Shown here: piece after piece, positions 44,575 to 53,889 of the stretch
How positions within the stretch are numbered: position 1 is the stretch's first letter
Layout of the letters: every line of letters begins with the position of its first letter
Assembly: GCA_001600355.1 (NCBI GenBank)
Contig: BCJU01000002.1
Span: 3,770,999 to 3,834,998, forward strand
From: Meira nashicola
Lineage: Eukaryota > Basidiomycota > Exobasidiomycetes > Exobasidiales > Brachybasidiaceae
Direction of reading: 5' to 3'
DNA length: 64,000 nucleotides
Made by a program: the position numbers and the translations under genes
Notes under the pieces: generated by a model
What the model saw: the letters and a program-made list of their open reading frames with translations, nothing else
What the model was told of the DNA's origin: nothing
Databases searched by the model: none

Positions 44575-45624
44575 TTACTGTACCCGCACAACAACTTTCC
44601 CTTGCGTCCTTCCCCGTTGCATGTGCTTGAAAGCTTCTTCAGCTTCTTTGAATGGATAAATACTGTCGATGTGAATTGAGCCTACACCTAATTTGTGAGA
44701 GGCTTCTACGAGCCATTCAGTACGCAAATCAAGATGAACAATATCGTAAGACTCTCCCAGCTGCAAACAGCCTTTTGCCCATCGAACCCATTGTTTTATT
44801 GCAAAAATAGGAGAACGCAGATCATAGTAAGTAAATGGACCCCCCATTATGTCTCGACCAGTCTTGTCCCCAACAATAGTAATATAGCGAGAATTACCTG
44901 GAATGCCAATGCATTCGGTACCACCTACGCAATCAATAATCGCATTTGGTTCGGACGCTGTTACTTTCTGACGAGTATTACCGGCCGTGTAGTCAACATG
45001 ATTGTCAACTTTAAGTGTTTCTTGTAGTAAAGCTTTATTACGCTTGGAGCTTGTTGTCAGCACTTGCCAGCCAGCCTCTTTGGCAAGCATGATCGTATAC
45101 NTGCCAACGGAGGAGCTACCCCCTAAAACAACTAGTTTTCCCGCTTTATCACCGACTAATCTTTCCATTGAAGGTCTCACGCTTTCAATACACTTTTTCG
45201 CAGTTAGCCATACCAGAGATATTGAGGCAGCTTCCTCGTGTGTCCACCTTTTGGGTTTTCGTGTCAAGATTGTGCTTTTCGCATCTAGAACTGCAACAGT
45301 GGCCAACGTTCCAGTGTGAATTGGACTTAATGCAGACATACTCATTCCATAGACTTCCTCGCCCTCGTCAAAGCCCTCAGCCTTGATGATGTGTCCGCTA
45401 AAGTCATTTCCTATACCCCACTCTTTTCCAATATCTTGTCGACGCTTACGTGGCAAATTCATAAGTTGAATATCGACAGGATTTAAAGCACATGCTTTTA
45501 CGCTCACGATAATCTTGTTCTTTGCTTCTCGATTTGATGTTGGTAAAGCGAACTTGCCTAAACGGAGGTTTTCCGGATATGGACCTGTATAGACCCAAGC
45601 ATCTGCCGTTGAACTTTCTGACAT
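44575..45624 (-). CDS. Medium-chain reductase (quinone-oxidoreductase/enoyl-reductase type), 349 aa
   Basis: Single exon. GroES-like N-terminal half (ACALNPVDIQLM, GNDFSGHI, GEEVYGM) and a Rossmann half with GGSSSVG at residues 168-174, then DCVGG. The C-terminal FKEAEEAFKHMQRGRTQGK is characteristic of NADPH-dependent zinc-free MDRs such as trans-acting enoyl reductases and toxD-like proteins. No zinc-binding Cys cluster is seen. Likely reduces an activated C=C bond on a small organic substrate. The gene faces the truncated carotenoid oxygenase and has promoter module M1 about 230 bases upstream, linking it to the hydrolase/MFS pair. Confidence 0.88.
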   Translation of the reverse strand: MSESSTADAWVYTGPYPENLRLGKFALPTSNREAKNKIIVSVKACALNPVDIQLMNLPRKRRQDIGKEWGIGNDFSGHIIKAEGFDEGEEVYGMSMSALSPIHTGTLATVAVLDAKSTILTRKPKRWTHEEAASISLVWLTAKKCIESVRPSMERLVGDKAGKLVVLGGSSSVGXYTIMLAKEAGWQVLTTSSKRNKALLQETLKVDNHVDYTAGNTRQKVTASEPNAIIDCVGGTECIGIPGNSRYITIVGDKTGRDIMGGPFTYYDLRSPIFAIKQWVRWAKGCLQLGESYDIVHLDLRTEWLVEASHKLGVGSIHIDSIYPFKEAEEAFKHMQRGRTQGKVVVRVQ

Positions 45625-45852
45625 TTTGAGCTAATATAAAAGATGATATCGTAATCTTCCAGTTTGAAGTGACGATGCAAGTATTTTTGGCTCTTTTATA
45701 CATTTTCATCCCTTTGACATCCATTCTACAGCAGGCTTTTTTATCTGGAATACACTCGTCTTAGAATGACATTACACTGTTAGCGTATTCTACGGCTTAA
45801 GTCAAGAGGTTGAAAGCGGAGTTAGCTATAACGCCGTACGCAAAGATAATTG

Positions 45853-45946
45853 GCCCGCTAATAAAAGACGAGACTTTGTTTCCCGCTCGTGCATAGACGT
45901 TCACGTTCAATACGCCAACGGACAAAAAGTCCGCACTTGCATCTGT
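45853..45946. promoter_or_regulatory. Shared promoter module M1 (upstream of reductase)
   Basis: GCCCGCTAATAAAA, then GACTTTGTTTCCCGCTCGTG with CATAGAC, then CGCCAACGGACAA, then AGTCCGCACTTGCAT, in the same order and nearly the same spacing as module M2 between the hydrolase and MFS genes. It contains several CCG/CGG triplets, the core of Zn(II)2Cys6 binding sites. Confidence 0.75.
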
Positions 45947-46212
45947 CGGGAGAACACTGACATATATCTCTGAAACGATATGACATCCACAGAATAGAAT
46001 TAAATCCGGGATGAGGGAAAAGTTTATAGATATGAATTAAGTGAACGTAAAGCACGATGAATTTGTTAAGTTAGCTTCTTCCAGCCTAAGCCATCATCTG
46101 GGCATTAAATATTAATATATTATTGTACTGATGTTTGTACTTATCGATTTGTCAATGTCTTATATTTTAAGCCAGTCAACAGGATCACGCGTTGCGTACT
46201 TGAGTAATATTA

Positions 46213-47004
46213 TTACAATTGAGCATTTTTCACAGAGGTAATCCAAGCTTTTTGAATCAAATTCACAATTTGTGTCGTTCTGCTGAGGAAGGGACTATGA
46301 CCAGATTCCAAAGAAATGACAGAAATATCTTTTTTTCCTAAAGAAATGAGTTGATTAACCATTTCATATTGGCAATCGATCGGTATGCAATTGTCCAAAG
46401 TACAAAAAACATACGTGATTGGAAAGTGAAGCCAGGAAGTATTCAAAGCAGGATCACTTGAAGCTTTGATTGGATGCTTTACCAGTGTAGCTTCAAGGCA
46501 AGTTGCGCGAAGTAGATCAATATCATTGTAAAAAGATTCAATTGCATTCGTTACTTCTCCATATCCGTCCTTGTCTACGTTTAAATTTAACAAAGATTCG
46601 TATTTGCTTATAAGATCGACTAAAGATTGTCCTAATCTAGGAAGAAATGCACAAAGATACATTAAATGTAAAACCCCACCCGGTTTAGAAGCTTGACACC
46701 TTGCACGAACTGAAAGTTGAGAATCAAGCCCTGATGTGATTACCATGCCACCGTACGAATGACAAACTATGAGTAAATATCTTCCTTGATCGAGAAGTTG
46801 TTCTGCTTGAGCACGAATAAATTCTGCATCGTTCACCAAACCAACAAAATTCATCTTTCCTTGAAAACTAGTTGGTAAAAGGGGAGCAAAGACATCGAAC
46901 CCACTTGCCTGTAATGAATGCAAAAGTTCACGATAATGCATATCAGGTAAATGACATGCACCGTGAACAAAAAGGATGCTAGGCTGAATGTGTTTATTTA
47001 TCAT
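46213..47004 (-). CDS. Alpha/beta hydrolase, 263 aa
   Basis: Compact AB-hydrolase_1 fold: oxyanion segment FVHGACH (residues 12-18), nucleophile elbow CHSYGG with Ser83, acid D204 or D210 (TLDNCIPID), and His236 in ESGHSPFLS. Single exon, no signal peptide. Resembles plant-type esterase/hydroxynitrile-lyase and fungal small-ester hydrolases. The substrate cannot be read from sequence. Transcribed divergently from the MFS transporter, with promoter module M2 in the ~350-base gap, which suggests co-regulation. Confidence 0.88.
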   Translation of the reverse strand: MINKHIQPSILFVHGACHLPDMHYRELLHSLQASGFDVFAPLLPTSFQGKMNFVGLVNDAEFIRAQAEQLLDQGRYLLIVCHSYGGMVITSGLDSQLSVRARCQASKPGGVLHLMYLCAFLPRLGQSLVDLISKYESLLNLNVDKDGYGEVTNAIESFYNDIDLLRATCLEATLVKHPIKASSDPALNTSWLHFPITYVFCTLDNCIPIDCQYEMVNQLISLGKKDISVISLESGHSPFLSRTTQIVNLIQKAWITSVKNAQL

Positions 47005-47186
47005 ACTTTGTCCTTTTCAATTATTGTAAGAATAAATCACGATTTAATTCTTTTTAAATATGAATCATGTCAAGTCCTACCTTTATAGCAATCTCTAATA
47101 CTGTATGTACGTTCAATATTGGCAGATCAGCCGATATAAATCGAGAGGAGTTAGGTTATAATGACGCGCTGCGTACTAAATAAAAA

Positions 47187-47290
47187 GCCCGCGAATAAAA
47201 ATACGGACTTTATTTTCCGCTCTTGCATAGACATTTGACTGAGAGAAACGCCAACGGACAACAGAAGAAAGAGTCCGCACTTGCATTTAT
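47187..47290. promoter_or_regulatory. Shared promoter module M2 (bidirectional, hydrolase/MFS)
   Basis: GCCCGCGAATAAAA, GGACTTTATTTTCCGCTCTT with GCATAGAC, ACGCCAACGGACAA, AGTCCGCACTTGCAT. Matches M1 over about 90 aligned bases with small spacing changes, although both lie in otherwise dissimilar intergenic DNA. Confidence 0.75.
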
Positions 47291-47350
47291 CCGAGAAGAT
47301 CTGGAAAGTATGTCATTAAACTGGTTCAGATTTGTAACTTTGAACAAAGA

Positions 47351-48913
47351 TTGCTAAATCATATAAGTATCACCAATCAACCAAAAAAAATATATGATTA
47401 TTTAGTAACAGACAACATGAGCGCTCCAATTGACATCATGGAATTTCAGCATGATAAAGAATGCTTGAGCTTACAGGAACATACAGACATTGANAGTACT
47501 GGTAATCAAACTTCTGTGGAAGAAAATGCGCCAAGTAAAACAGCATTGCCTCCTCAAGTAGAATATGATAACCCGCGCAATTGGTCTACAATNAAAAAAT
47601 TAAGAACGACATATATTGTTTGTTCTATGGCATTATCGTTATCATATTCATCTTCTGCATACACTTCTTCTAGTGCAAAAATCATNGAAACTTTTAACGT
47701 GTCAAACGAAGTTTTCATTACGGGTGTGGCTCTCTTTTTGGTAGGATTTGTGGTAGGACCTCTCTTCTTTGGACCGGCGGCGCAAGTCTTTGGTCATCGT
47801 ACTGTTTATACAATTACTTTTTTCGCCTTTACTGGATTCTNTTTTGGTGTTTCAGAAGCAAAAAGTATAACGACGATTTTAANTTGTCGATTCTTTGCTG
47901 CCATTTTTGGTTCTTCAGCTTTTAGTAATGCTCCTGCCACAATTGGCGATATGGTCACTCCAAGAAACGCATATCGTTATATCATTAATTACGGNATTGC
48001 TGTTTTTGCTGGACCTATACTTGGACCATTGATAGGATCTTTTATCGATCAAAGAGCAGGCTGGCGTTGGAATTTACGTGTGCAAGGAATTTTCATTGGC
48101 CTAAATACGATTATTTGCTTTCTCTTTTTAAACGAAACCAATCATCTCGTTTTACAANCCAGAGCGTTAGAAGCGGAATCGAAGGCAGAACCCACCAAAT
48201 CTCTCTCAACAAGACTTANTAAAGTTCTACAATCTTATAAAGTATTCCTATCTCAGCCATTCATCGTCTTATGCACCGAGCCGGTAGTTCTATTGGTGGC
48301 AATTTACCTTGGCATTCTTTATGCAATTCTTTATCTTTCTTTCATGGTTGTCCCACTGGTTTTTATTGGTATCAGACACTTTTCCGCCGAACAAAGTGGA
48401 TTAATCTTCGTAAGTGCTTTGATCGGAGTAGGATTGAGTAATGTAGTATGTTATTATTGTCAAGAAAAGTATACGANAGAANCTTTGGCTAATTTACAGC
48501 CTGGTCAAAGACCACCTCCAGAAATGCGTCTTCGTCAAACGATGTGGACAAGTATATTTGCACCAATCGGATTATTTATTTTTGCATGGACTGCTCCTTT
48601 TAATCACATTCATTGGATNGTACCTTGCATTGGATTGGCTATCGCATTTTTCGGGATTTATAGCGTTTTTGCTTCTTTTATTCCTTATTTGGTAGANTAC
48701 GGTGGCGTCCGTGCTCCGATCGTTATGGCTGGTCAAACTGCTTTACGTTGTATTATGGCAGCCGCTTTTCCACTCTTTGGACGTCAACTTTTCACACATT
48801 TAACANTTCAAGGTGGCACTAGCCTATTAGCCGGACTTGCTCTTCTTATGACACCTTTGGCTACATTCTTTTATCGTTTTGGAGCAAAATTAAGAGAACT
48901 TAACAAGGCTTGA
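47351..48913 (+). CDS. MFS transporter (DHA1/polyol-drug type), 12 TM, 520 aa
   Basis: Start more likely ATG 47,417 (MSAPIDIMEF), giving 498 residues. A polar N-terminus leads to NPRNWS, the entry motif of fungal DHA1 transporters, then hydrophobic helices, GHRTVY between TM2 and TM3, GPILGPLIGSF in TM5 and a central loop with ESKAEPTKSL. The C-terminal half ends in YRFGAKLREL. A dozen N bases give undetermined residues but no frame break. Probably exports or imports the cluster's metabolite. Divergent from the hydrolase across module M2. Confidence 0.9.
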   Translation: MLNHISITNQPKKIYDYLVTDNMSAPIDIMEFQHDKECLSLQEHTDIXSTGNQTSVEENAPSKTALPPQVEYDNPRNWSTXKKLRTTYIVCSMALSLSYSSSAYTSSSAKIXETFNVSNEVFITGVALFLVGFVVGPLFFGPAAQVFGHRTVYTITFFAFTGFXFGVSEAKSITTILXCRFFAAIFGSSAFSNAPATIGDMVTPRNAYRYIINYXIAVFAGPILGPLIGSFIDQRAGWRWNLRVQGIFIGLNTIICFLFLNETNHLVLQXRALEAESKAEPTKSLSTRLXKVLQSYKVFLSQPFIVLCTEPVVLLVAIYLGILYAILYLSFMVVPLVFIGIRHFSAEQSGLIFVSALIGVGLSNVVCYYCQEKYTXEXLANLQPGQRPPPEMRLRQTMWTSIFAPIGLFIFAWTAPFNHIHWXVPCIGLAIAFFGIYSVFASFIPYLVXYGGVRAPIVMAGQTALRCIMAAAFPLFGRQLFTHLTXQGGTSLLAGLALLMTPLATFFYRFGAKLRELNKA

Positions 48914-49565
48914 AACTATATATTGATATTGCGTTTACTATTTTACCGGATTGTATGATCAATGCCTTATGTGATAAGTTTTATTTAATCATTTTAGCCC
49001 CGCATCTTTTTCTGCACTACACGCCTGAACAATTACTAGCCTTTCGTGCCTGAGGCTCATGAACAGAAATATTACGTGATGCAGCTTTCAAACGCGTTTA
49101 CCTGCGAGAGATCTGTAACCTTATTTTGATATATCTACTAAATTGAAGGACGGCTGCGCAGCGCACTACATCGTTTTCAGCCAGAGTAAAGAAAAACACA
49201 TGATTTCTTTTGGCGTTTCTGCAAGAACGGAGATCATCCTATCCTTTTTCCGTTCTTGCATTGGCGAGTATTGTACCAGTCTGTCAACATGTCTTGGCCT
49301 TTTACCATAAAAACAGCCTAGCCTTACAGCATTCTTAGCCTNTTTTTGTGTCACCGCTAGCGGACAGAAACTTAAGACCAGAATCATGGGAAACAGTCAA
49401 TATACGCTTTCTTTTATCTTTATGACGTGCATCATCTCTGTTCCTCGATCTCACATGTAGGCACATATCTAACTGCAATGAGAGAATAAAAACCTTATCG
49501 CCAGTCATTCTCATTCCCCTTTCTTCTTCAATATCATCATAATCATCAATGCTAATTAAAGAAAT
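48914..49565. promoter_or_regulatory. Upstream region of the zinc-cluster regulator
   Basis: Apart from the inverted repeat at 49,220-49,260, nothing coding is supported. The MFS 3' end lies at the left. Confidence 0.45.
49220..49260. promoter_or_regulatory. 12-bp inverted repeat with CGG...CCG ends
   Basis: TGCAAGAACGGA (49,220-49,231), 17-base spacer, TCCGTTCTTGCA (49,249-49,260), about 305 bases before the regulator's ATG. Each arm resembles the TCCGCTCTTGCAT box of modules M1-M3. CGG inverted repeats are the standard site class of Zn(II)2Cys6 dimers. Likely autoregulation site (inference). Confidence 0.6.
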
Positions 49566-51673
49566 ATGAAGGTGAAAGCATGTAAACGTTGGTGAGTAAC
49601 TCTTACAGAACAAGGGAAAAAGTTGATTTATTGATGTACTTCCAGCCTTCTTCAGCGCTCAACGTAAGATCAAGTGTGATAAACAANTACCATGTAGTAA
49701 TTGCATACGTTTTGGCGTTTCACGAACTTGTATTGCCAATAATCNGTCTTTTCAAGCATCATCACTTCTTACCGCCGCCNCTCCTACCGAAACTTTGCAA
49801 TTGCAAAAAAAGGAAAAGAATTCAAGAAGGATTGTATGCGATCGTTGCGTTGAACGAAAAGTGTTTTGTGATAAAAAGTATCCTTGCTCAACATGCGAAC
49901 GATTACAAGTTCGTTGTCACTTCAGCGAAGGAATACATCATCAACGTCAAGAAAGCATTATTTCACCATGCAATAAGTATTTTGACAAAGTAGAAAAATT
50001 ATTACCTCCTTCAAANGTATTCGAGGAAATCTTTCAAGTCATTCATCAAGGCGATGTAAGTTATAGATTTNCTTCTGTTGAGCAAAATAGTTGAGCTGAC
50101 NATTTATAATTCTTTAGTTCATTTGGCATTGGCCGTGCATCGATTCAAGTCGGATACTATCAATTTTGAAGCGATTGAAAGACGACAGAGACCATGTTAC
50201 CATTACAGAAATGGCCTTCTTGTTTTGCTTTTTAGCTGCTACTTCATCTTTATTGCCTGCCGCACATTCCTGCCGAATAAAAAATAAGCANTTTATATCA
50301 AAGGAATCTAACATCCGATATAAAAAAGCCGCATTGGACCTACTGGAGCAAGATAATCGCTATGCATTCGCTTCTGATGATTCTACCCCTTTACTCGAAT
50401 GTTGGGCTTATCATCTTTTATGGTGGGATAGTATGATAAAAGTAGATTATAAAGAAACTATTCGATTTTGCGAACAATCTTTAATTTCTGCTGGAATAAT
50501 TGATTTATTTGGAACGGCGTTTAATGAAGCACGTCAAATATGTGCTACTACTTCAACATTACAATCTACGATCGACCCAAGTAGAATGTCTATCGTGATT
50601 TTAGCATTAGACTTATTATTCTCAAATTCACGCATCAGGTTCCTTTTACCTGGCTGTATCGCTGGCACACAATTAGAATCTTTCGTTCACATTGCAATGA
50701 GCTCTCTNCGACTTTGCACATTTTTTCCTCCAGCTGAAAGGGCATTGTATATCATTCGTGCAGAGTTGACAATTTGGCTAAATCGAACTGATGACGTGAT
50801 TGGANAATTATTTGATGGAAATCGATCGATATCAGAAGANATTTTATCGGCTTCTCTCAACCATNTTCAATGGATCGAATGGAGATCGGCTTGCATTATT
50901 ACGGAATTCCCTGAATTCTTTGGTTATCAAACAGATACGAACAAGATAGATGGTCGATCTCAACAATCTTCAAGTCCTGCTGATATCACTTTCCTTCAGC
51001 GTAATTTTTGTTTACGCACGAATGCATTAGCCCTTCAATGTGGAATTTTGCGTATCCTTCTCGCTTCACTAGACGATATAGAAGATAATTTCTTAATCAA
51101 AGCATTCGTCAAAGGACGAAGCTTATTGGTGGAAATTGTGAAATCTTGGTGAGTAAAACTTAAAACCTGATTTTTATCTTTGTCAACTAAATTGATTGAC
51201 TCCTATCTAAATATGAAAGGGCTGCTATCATTCGACTCGACTGGCTTCATCCTACCTTACGTTTTTCAGCTGTTCCTTTTGTGGAAGTCTCATTAAGTAT
51301 CTTATACCAAGTGATGCAAAAGGTTGATATAAACGAAATCTTTACAGACAATACAACATCAACAATATCTCCATCCAATCAGTCGCAAAAGCAAGAAAAA
51401 TTTCAATGCTTACTTTGGATAAAAGATAATNTTTCCGTTATTTACGATTTCTTGACAGACGTAGGTATAAGTTGCCCTAGTTCAATGAATTTGAACATTG
51501 CATTTAACTCTATAAAGCTTTCTTCAAGCTCTATAGTTCGATTGGATCCATCATTATTGGAATTATACTTGAAGATACTATGCAGTCGAAATAATTTTAA
51601 GGATCAAGAGAGGTTAATATGGCAAGAAGAAGTTCGTTCTTCTCAAGATCATGCTGAGGTATCCGAAATATAG
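49566..51673 (+). CDS. Transcription factor with two tandem Zn(II)2Cys6 clusters, 636 aa
   Basis: Exons 49,566-49,591, 49,656-50,055, 50,118-51,148 and 51,220-51,673; introns 64, 62 and 71 nt, all GT-AG, total 1911 nt. Splice 1 completes the first cluster: C6-x2-C9-x6-C16-x5-C22-x2-C25-x8-C34. A 35-residue linker follows, then a second cluster C70-x2-C73-x6-C80-x5-C86-x2-C89-x6-C96. The fungal-specific middle region starts FIWHWPCID after splice 2 and runs to the end. Fungal factors normally carry one cluster; two in tandem is rare. It sits inside the group of genes sharing CCG-rich promoter modules and is the obvious candidate regulator. A truncated paralogue is at 1-1069. Six or more N bases fall in it. 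Confidence 0.88.
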
Positions 51674-52056
51674 AAATGGGTATGCATTAATCTCTTATGT
51701 GGTTTGCAATACTCAAATGCCCGAATTTTATTATTCCAATAAACTTTCCTACTTACCCTACAATCTTTGAGAAAGCATGATGAAAANTGATTAGATGGCC
51801 ATGATCATCAGAGTAAAGGAAAAGATGGCAAGNTTGTACAGCAGAAAAGGCGCGAANTTGCGCTACTGCTACGTGCTCTTCAGAACGAGTGTAGGCCAAA
51901 GCCTCGAGAGTGAANGAAAGCTTAATTTGATTTGAAGCAAGAANGAAGTGCTACAGAAATATTNTATAGCTAATAATGGAATTTCGATGTTTTAAAATAA
52001 AAAGAAAAGTCTACATTCTGTGGGGCATCATACCTTCNTACCTTTCCCTCGAAATG
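51674..52056. other. Convergent intergenic
   Basis: 3' ends of the regulator and the esterase face each other. No gene seen; several N bases. Confidence 0.45.
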
Positions 52057-53357
52057 CTACAGAACCGTAGAGCGCATCCATTCACCAACATACGTGTGCA
52101 TACGTTCAATTTTTGAATAGAACCAAATCATAGCACCAATATCATGAGGATGTCCAGGCTGATAAAGGGAAAAGATTGTCAGTGTAAAGAAAAACGATTT
52201 AAGCAGAAGTAAAGCTACATACGACAATATAGTGATTGACACTTTTCCCTGCTGATAAAATCTTTTCAACAAAGACGGTCTGTTCTCCTAACAAGGCTTC
52301 TCCTCCTCCACTTGTAATAATCAATGGAGGCAATCGAGCGATAGTGCTGCGATCCCACTGAATCGGGCTTATCTTAGGGTCCCTTGCGTTAGGTAAATCT
52401 CCTGTCTGGATTGCTTTAAAGCCTATTTGCGTATATGCCGGCGTTAGGGTACAAGTGTACAAATTATCCTTGTATTTCTGCCTATGAAAACCGTTCATAT
52501 CAAGCCAGGGCTAGGTGATGAACAGAAGANAAATTAGTTTTATCACCATATAAAGTATTATATCTCTATGCTCACTGAATGTAAAACTAATCCGGCCACA
52601 GCTGCTGCATCTTTTTCTACTTCATCAAGATATTGCCAAAGAAGTAAGGCTAAGTTCGCACCAGCTGAATCTCCGCCAAGAAAGATGGTCTGATNACCCA
52701 TCTCTCGTAAATATTTCCAAGCAGAAAATGCTTCAAAGAGTTGTGTGGGGTACTTTGAACCTGGCGCAAGTCGATAATCCACTGAGAGTATATCCATTTT
52801 TCCAAATTTTGCCTGCTGTCTTGCTAAGGTGAAACCCATTGTCATATCGCCGGCTTCTAGAGTGATATAGGCTCCACCATCTATGATGAAAGATAAAGTC
52901 AGTGTATGAACGTGTGCCTAAAGAATANCNAGATATAACACGTACGGAAATAGAGCAGAATGGGACTGTTTCTCGTAGCTCTTTGTAATTTAGCATCGAC
53001 ATACTCTTCTTCTGGGTTGAAGAACCATAATCCTATGGTTTCTTTACTTTCTTCTTCTTCCTTTAAAGAGNCTGGAAGACTTGCATCGTCGAAAATAAAT
53101 TGCTCTTCCTTTCTACTTANACTTTTNCCTTTTCCCCGCACAATAGCTGGTTTAATTTTCACAGTTAGTCTGCTTAGAAGCCAGTCCCAGAAGGGAACCA
53201 GTACCTTGGGCGTGCAGAGAGGCTGAGCCTGCCATCGTGCTAGCCAATAGAGCATTGCTCTTGCATGAAAAGATAGATACCATTGCAACATAGTCGGATT
53301 CTCCCGATCATTCTTTGATCGGAGTTTAAATCCTCTATGGAGCCATATTGGTGTCAT
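52057..53357 (-). CDS. HSL-type lipase/esterase (alpha/beta hydrolase 3), 368 aa
   Basis: Exons 53,357-52,946, 52,880-52,576, 52,510-52,223 and 52,158-52,057; introns 65, 65 and 64 nt; total 1107 nt. Splice 1 restores the oxyanion motif YFHGGAYI. The nucleophile elbow is GDSAGAN; the His lies in GHPHDIGAM after splice 3. PWLDMNG follows splice 2. These are hallmarks of the hormone-sensitive-lipase family, which cleaves esters of small or lipid alcohols. The N-terminal ~130 residues may hold a hydrophobic stretch (ARAMLYWLARW). Promoter module M3, in inverted orientation, lies about 230 bases upstream and ties it to the cluster. Confidence 0.85.
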
Positions 53358-53583
53358 TATGATCGTGTTTGACAGAGAGAGTAAAGATATAAGCCAAACT
53401 TAATCTCAAACAGCTAAGTGCGATCGACATGATGTGAAGGAGAAAAAGAGATGAGAAAGAAGAATAACTACTTTTCCGAAACGATGTGATCTTCTTATAT
53501 ACTTTAAACTTCCTCATTTTTCCCCCGCAAGCTTACTTTTGTGTTGGTAACACAAGTTAGTGAAGATAATGAGTAAGGTATAA

Positions 53584-53675
53584 CATGCGAGCGCGGATGT
53601 AGCAGCGGAGAATTGGCGCTAAATAAAGTCATGTAAGAGCGGAGAAAACTTTAAAAGAGGTCCGAATCGAGACGA
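53584..53675. promoter_or_regulatory. Shared promoter module M3, inverted (upstream of esterase)
   Basis: In reverse orientation to M1/M2: ATGCGAGCGCGGAT (compare ATGCAAGTGCGGAC), TTGGCG, then GTCATGTAAGAGCGGAGAAA (compare GTCTATGCAAGAGCGGAAAA), then TCCGAAT. Box order and approximate spacing are conserved, individual boxes are less perfect than in M1 and M2. Confidence 0.6.
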
Positions 53676-53889
53676 TTTTAGCGCGTAAAAAGAAGTACAA
53701 CAATCTCATCTCGAAATCTTACGGGCTATTTTGAATTCTGAAGAACGGGAACGATATGTACTTTTACTTATGATTGTGACCTGTTAATTTTATAGCCAAG
53801 AAAAAAAGTTCAATTTCACTAGAGAATACACTAGGTCTTATTAGACGAAAAGAAACTGTACAATCAACGCTGAAGTNCTCTGGCTAAGA

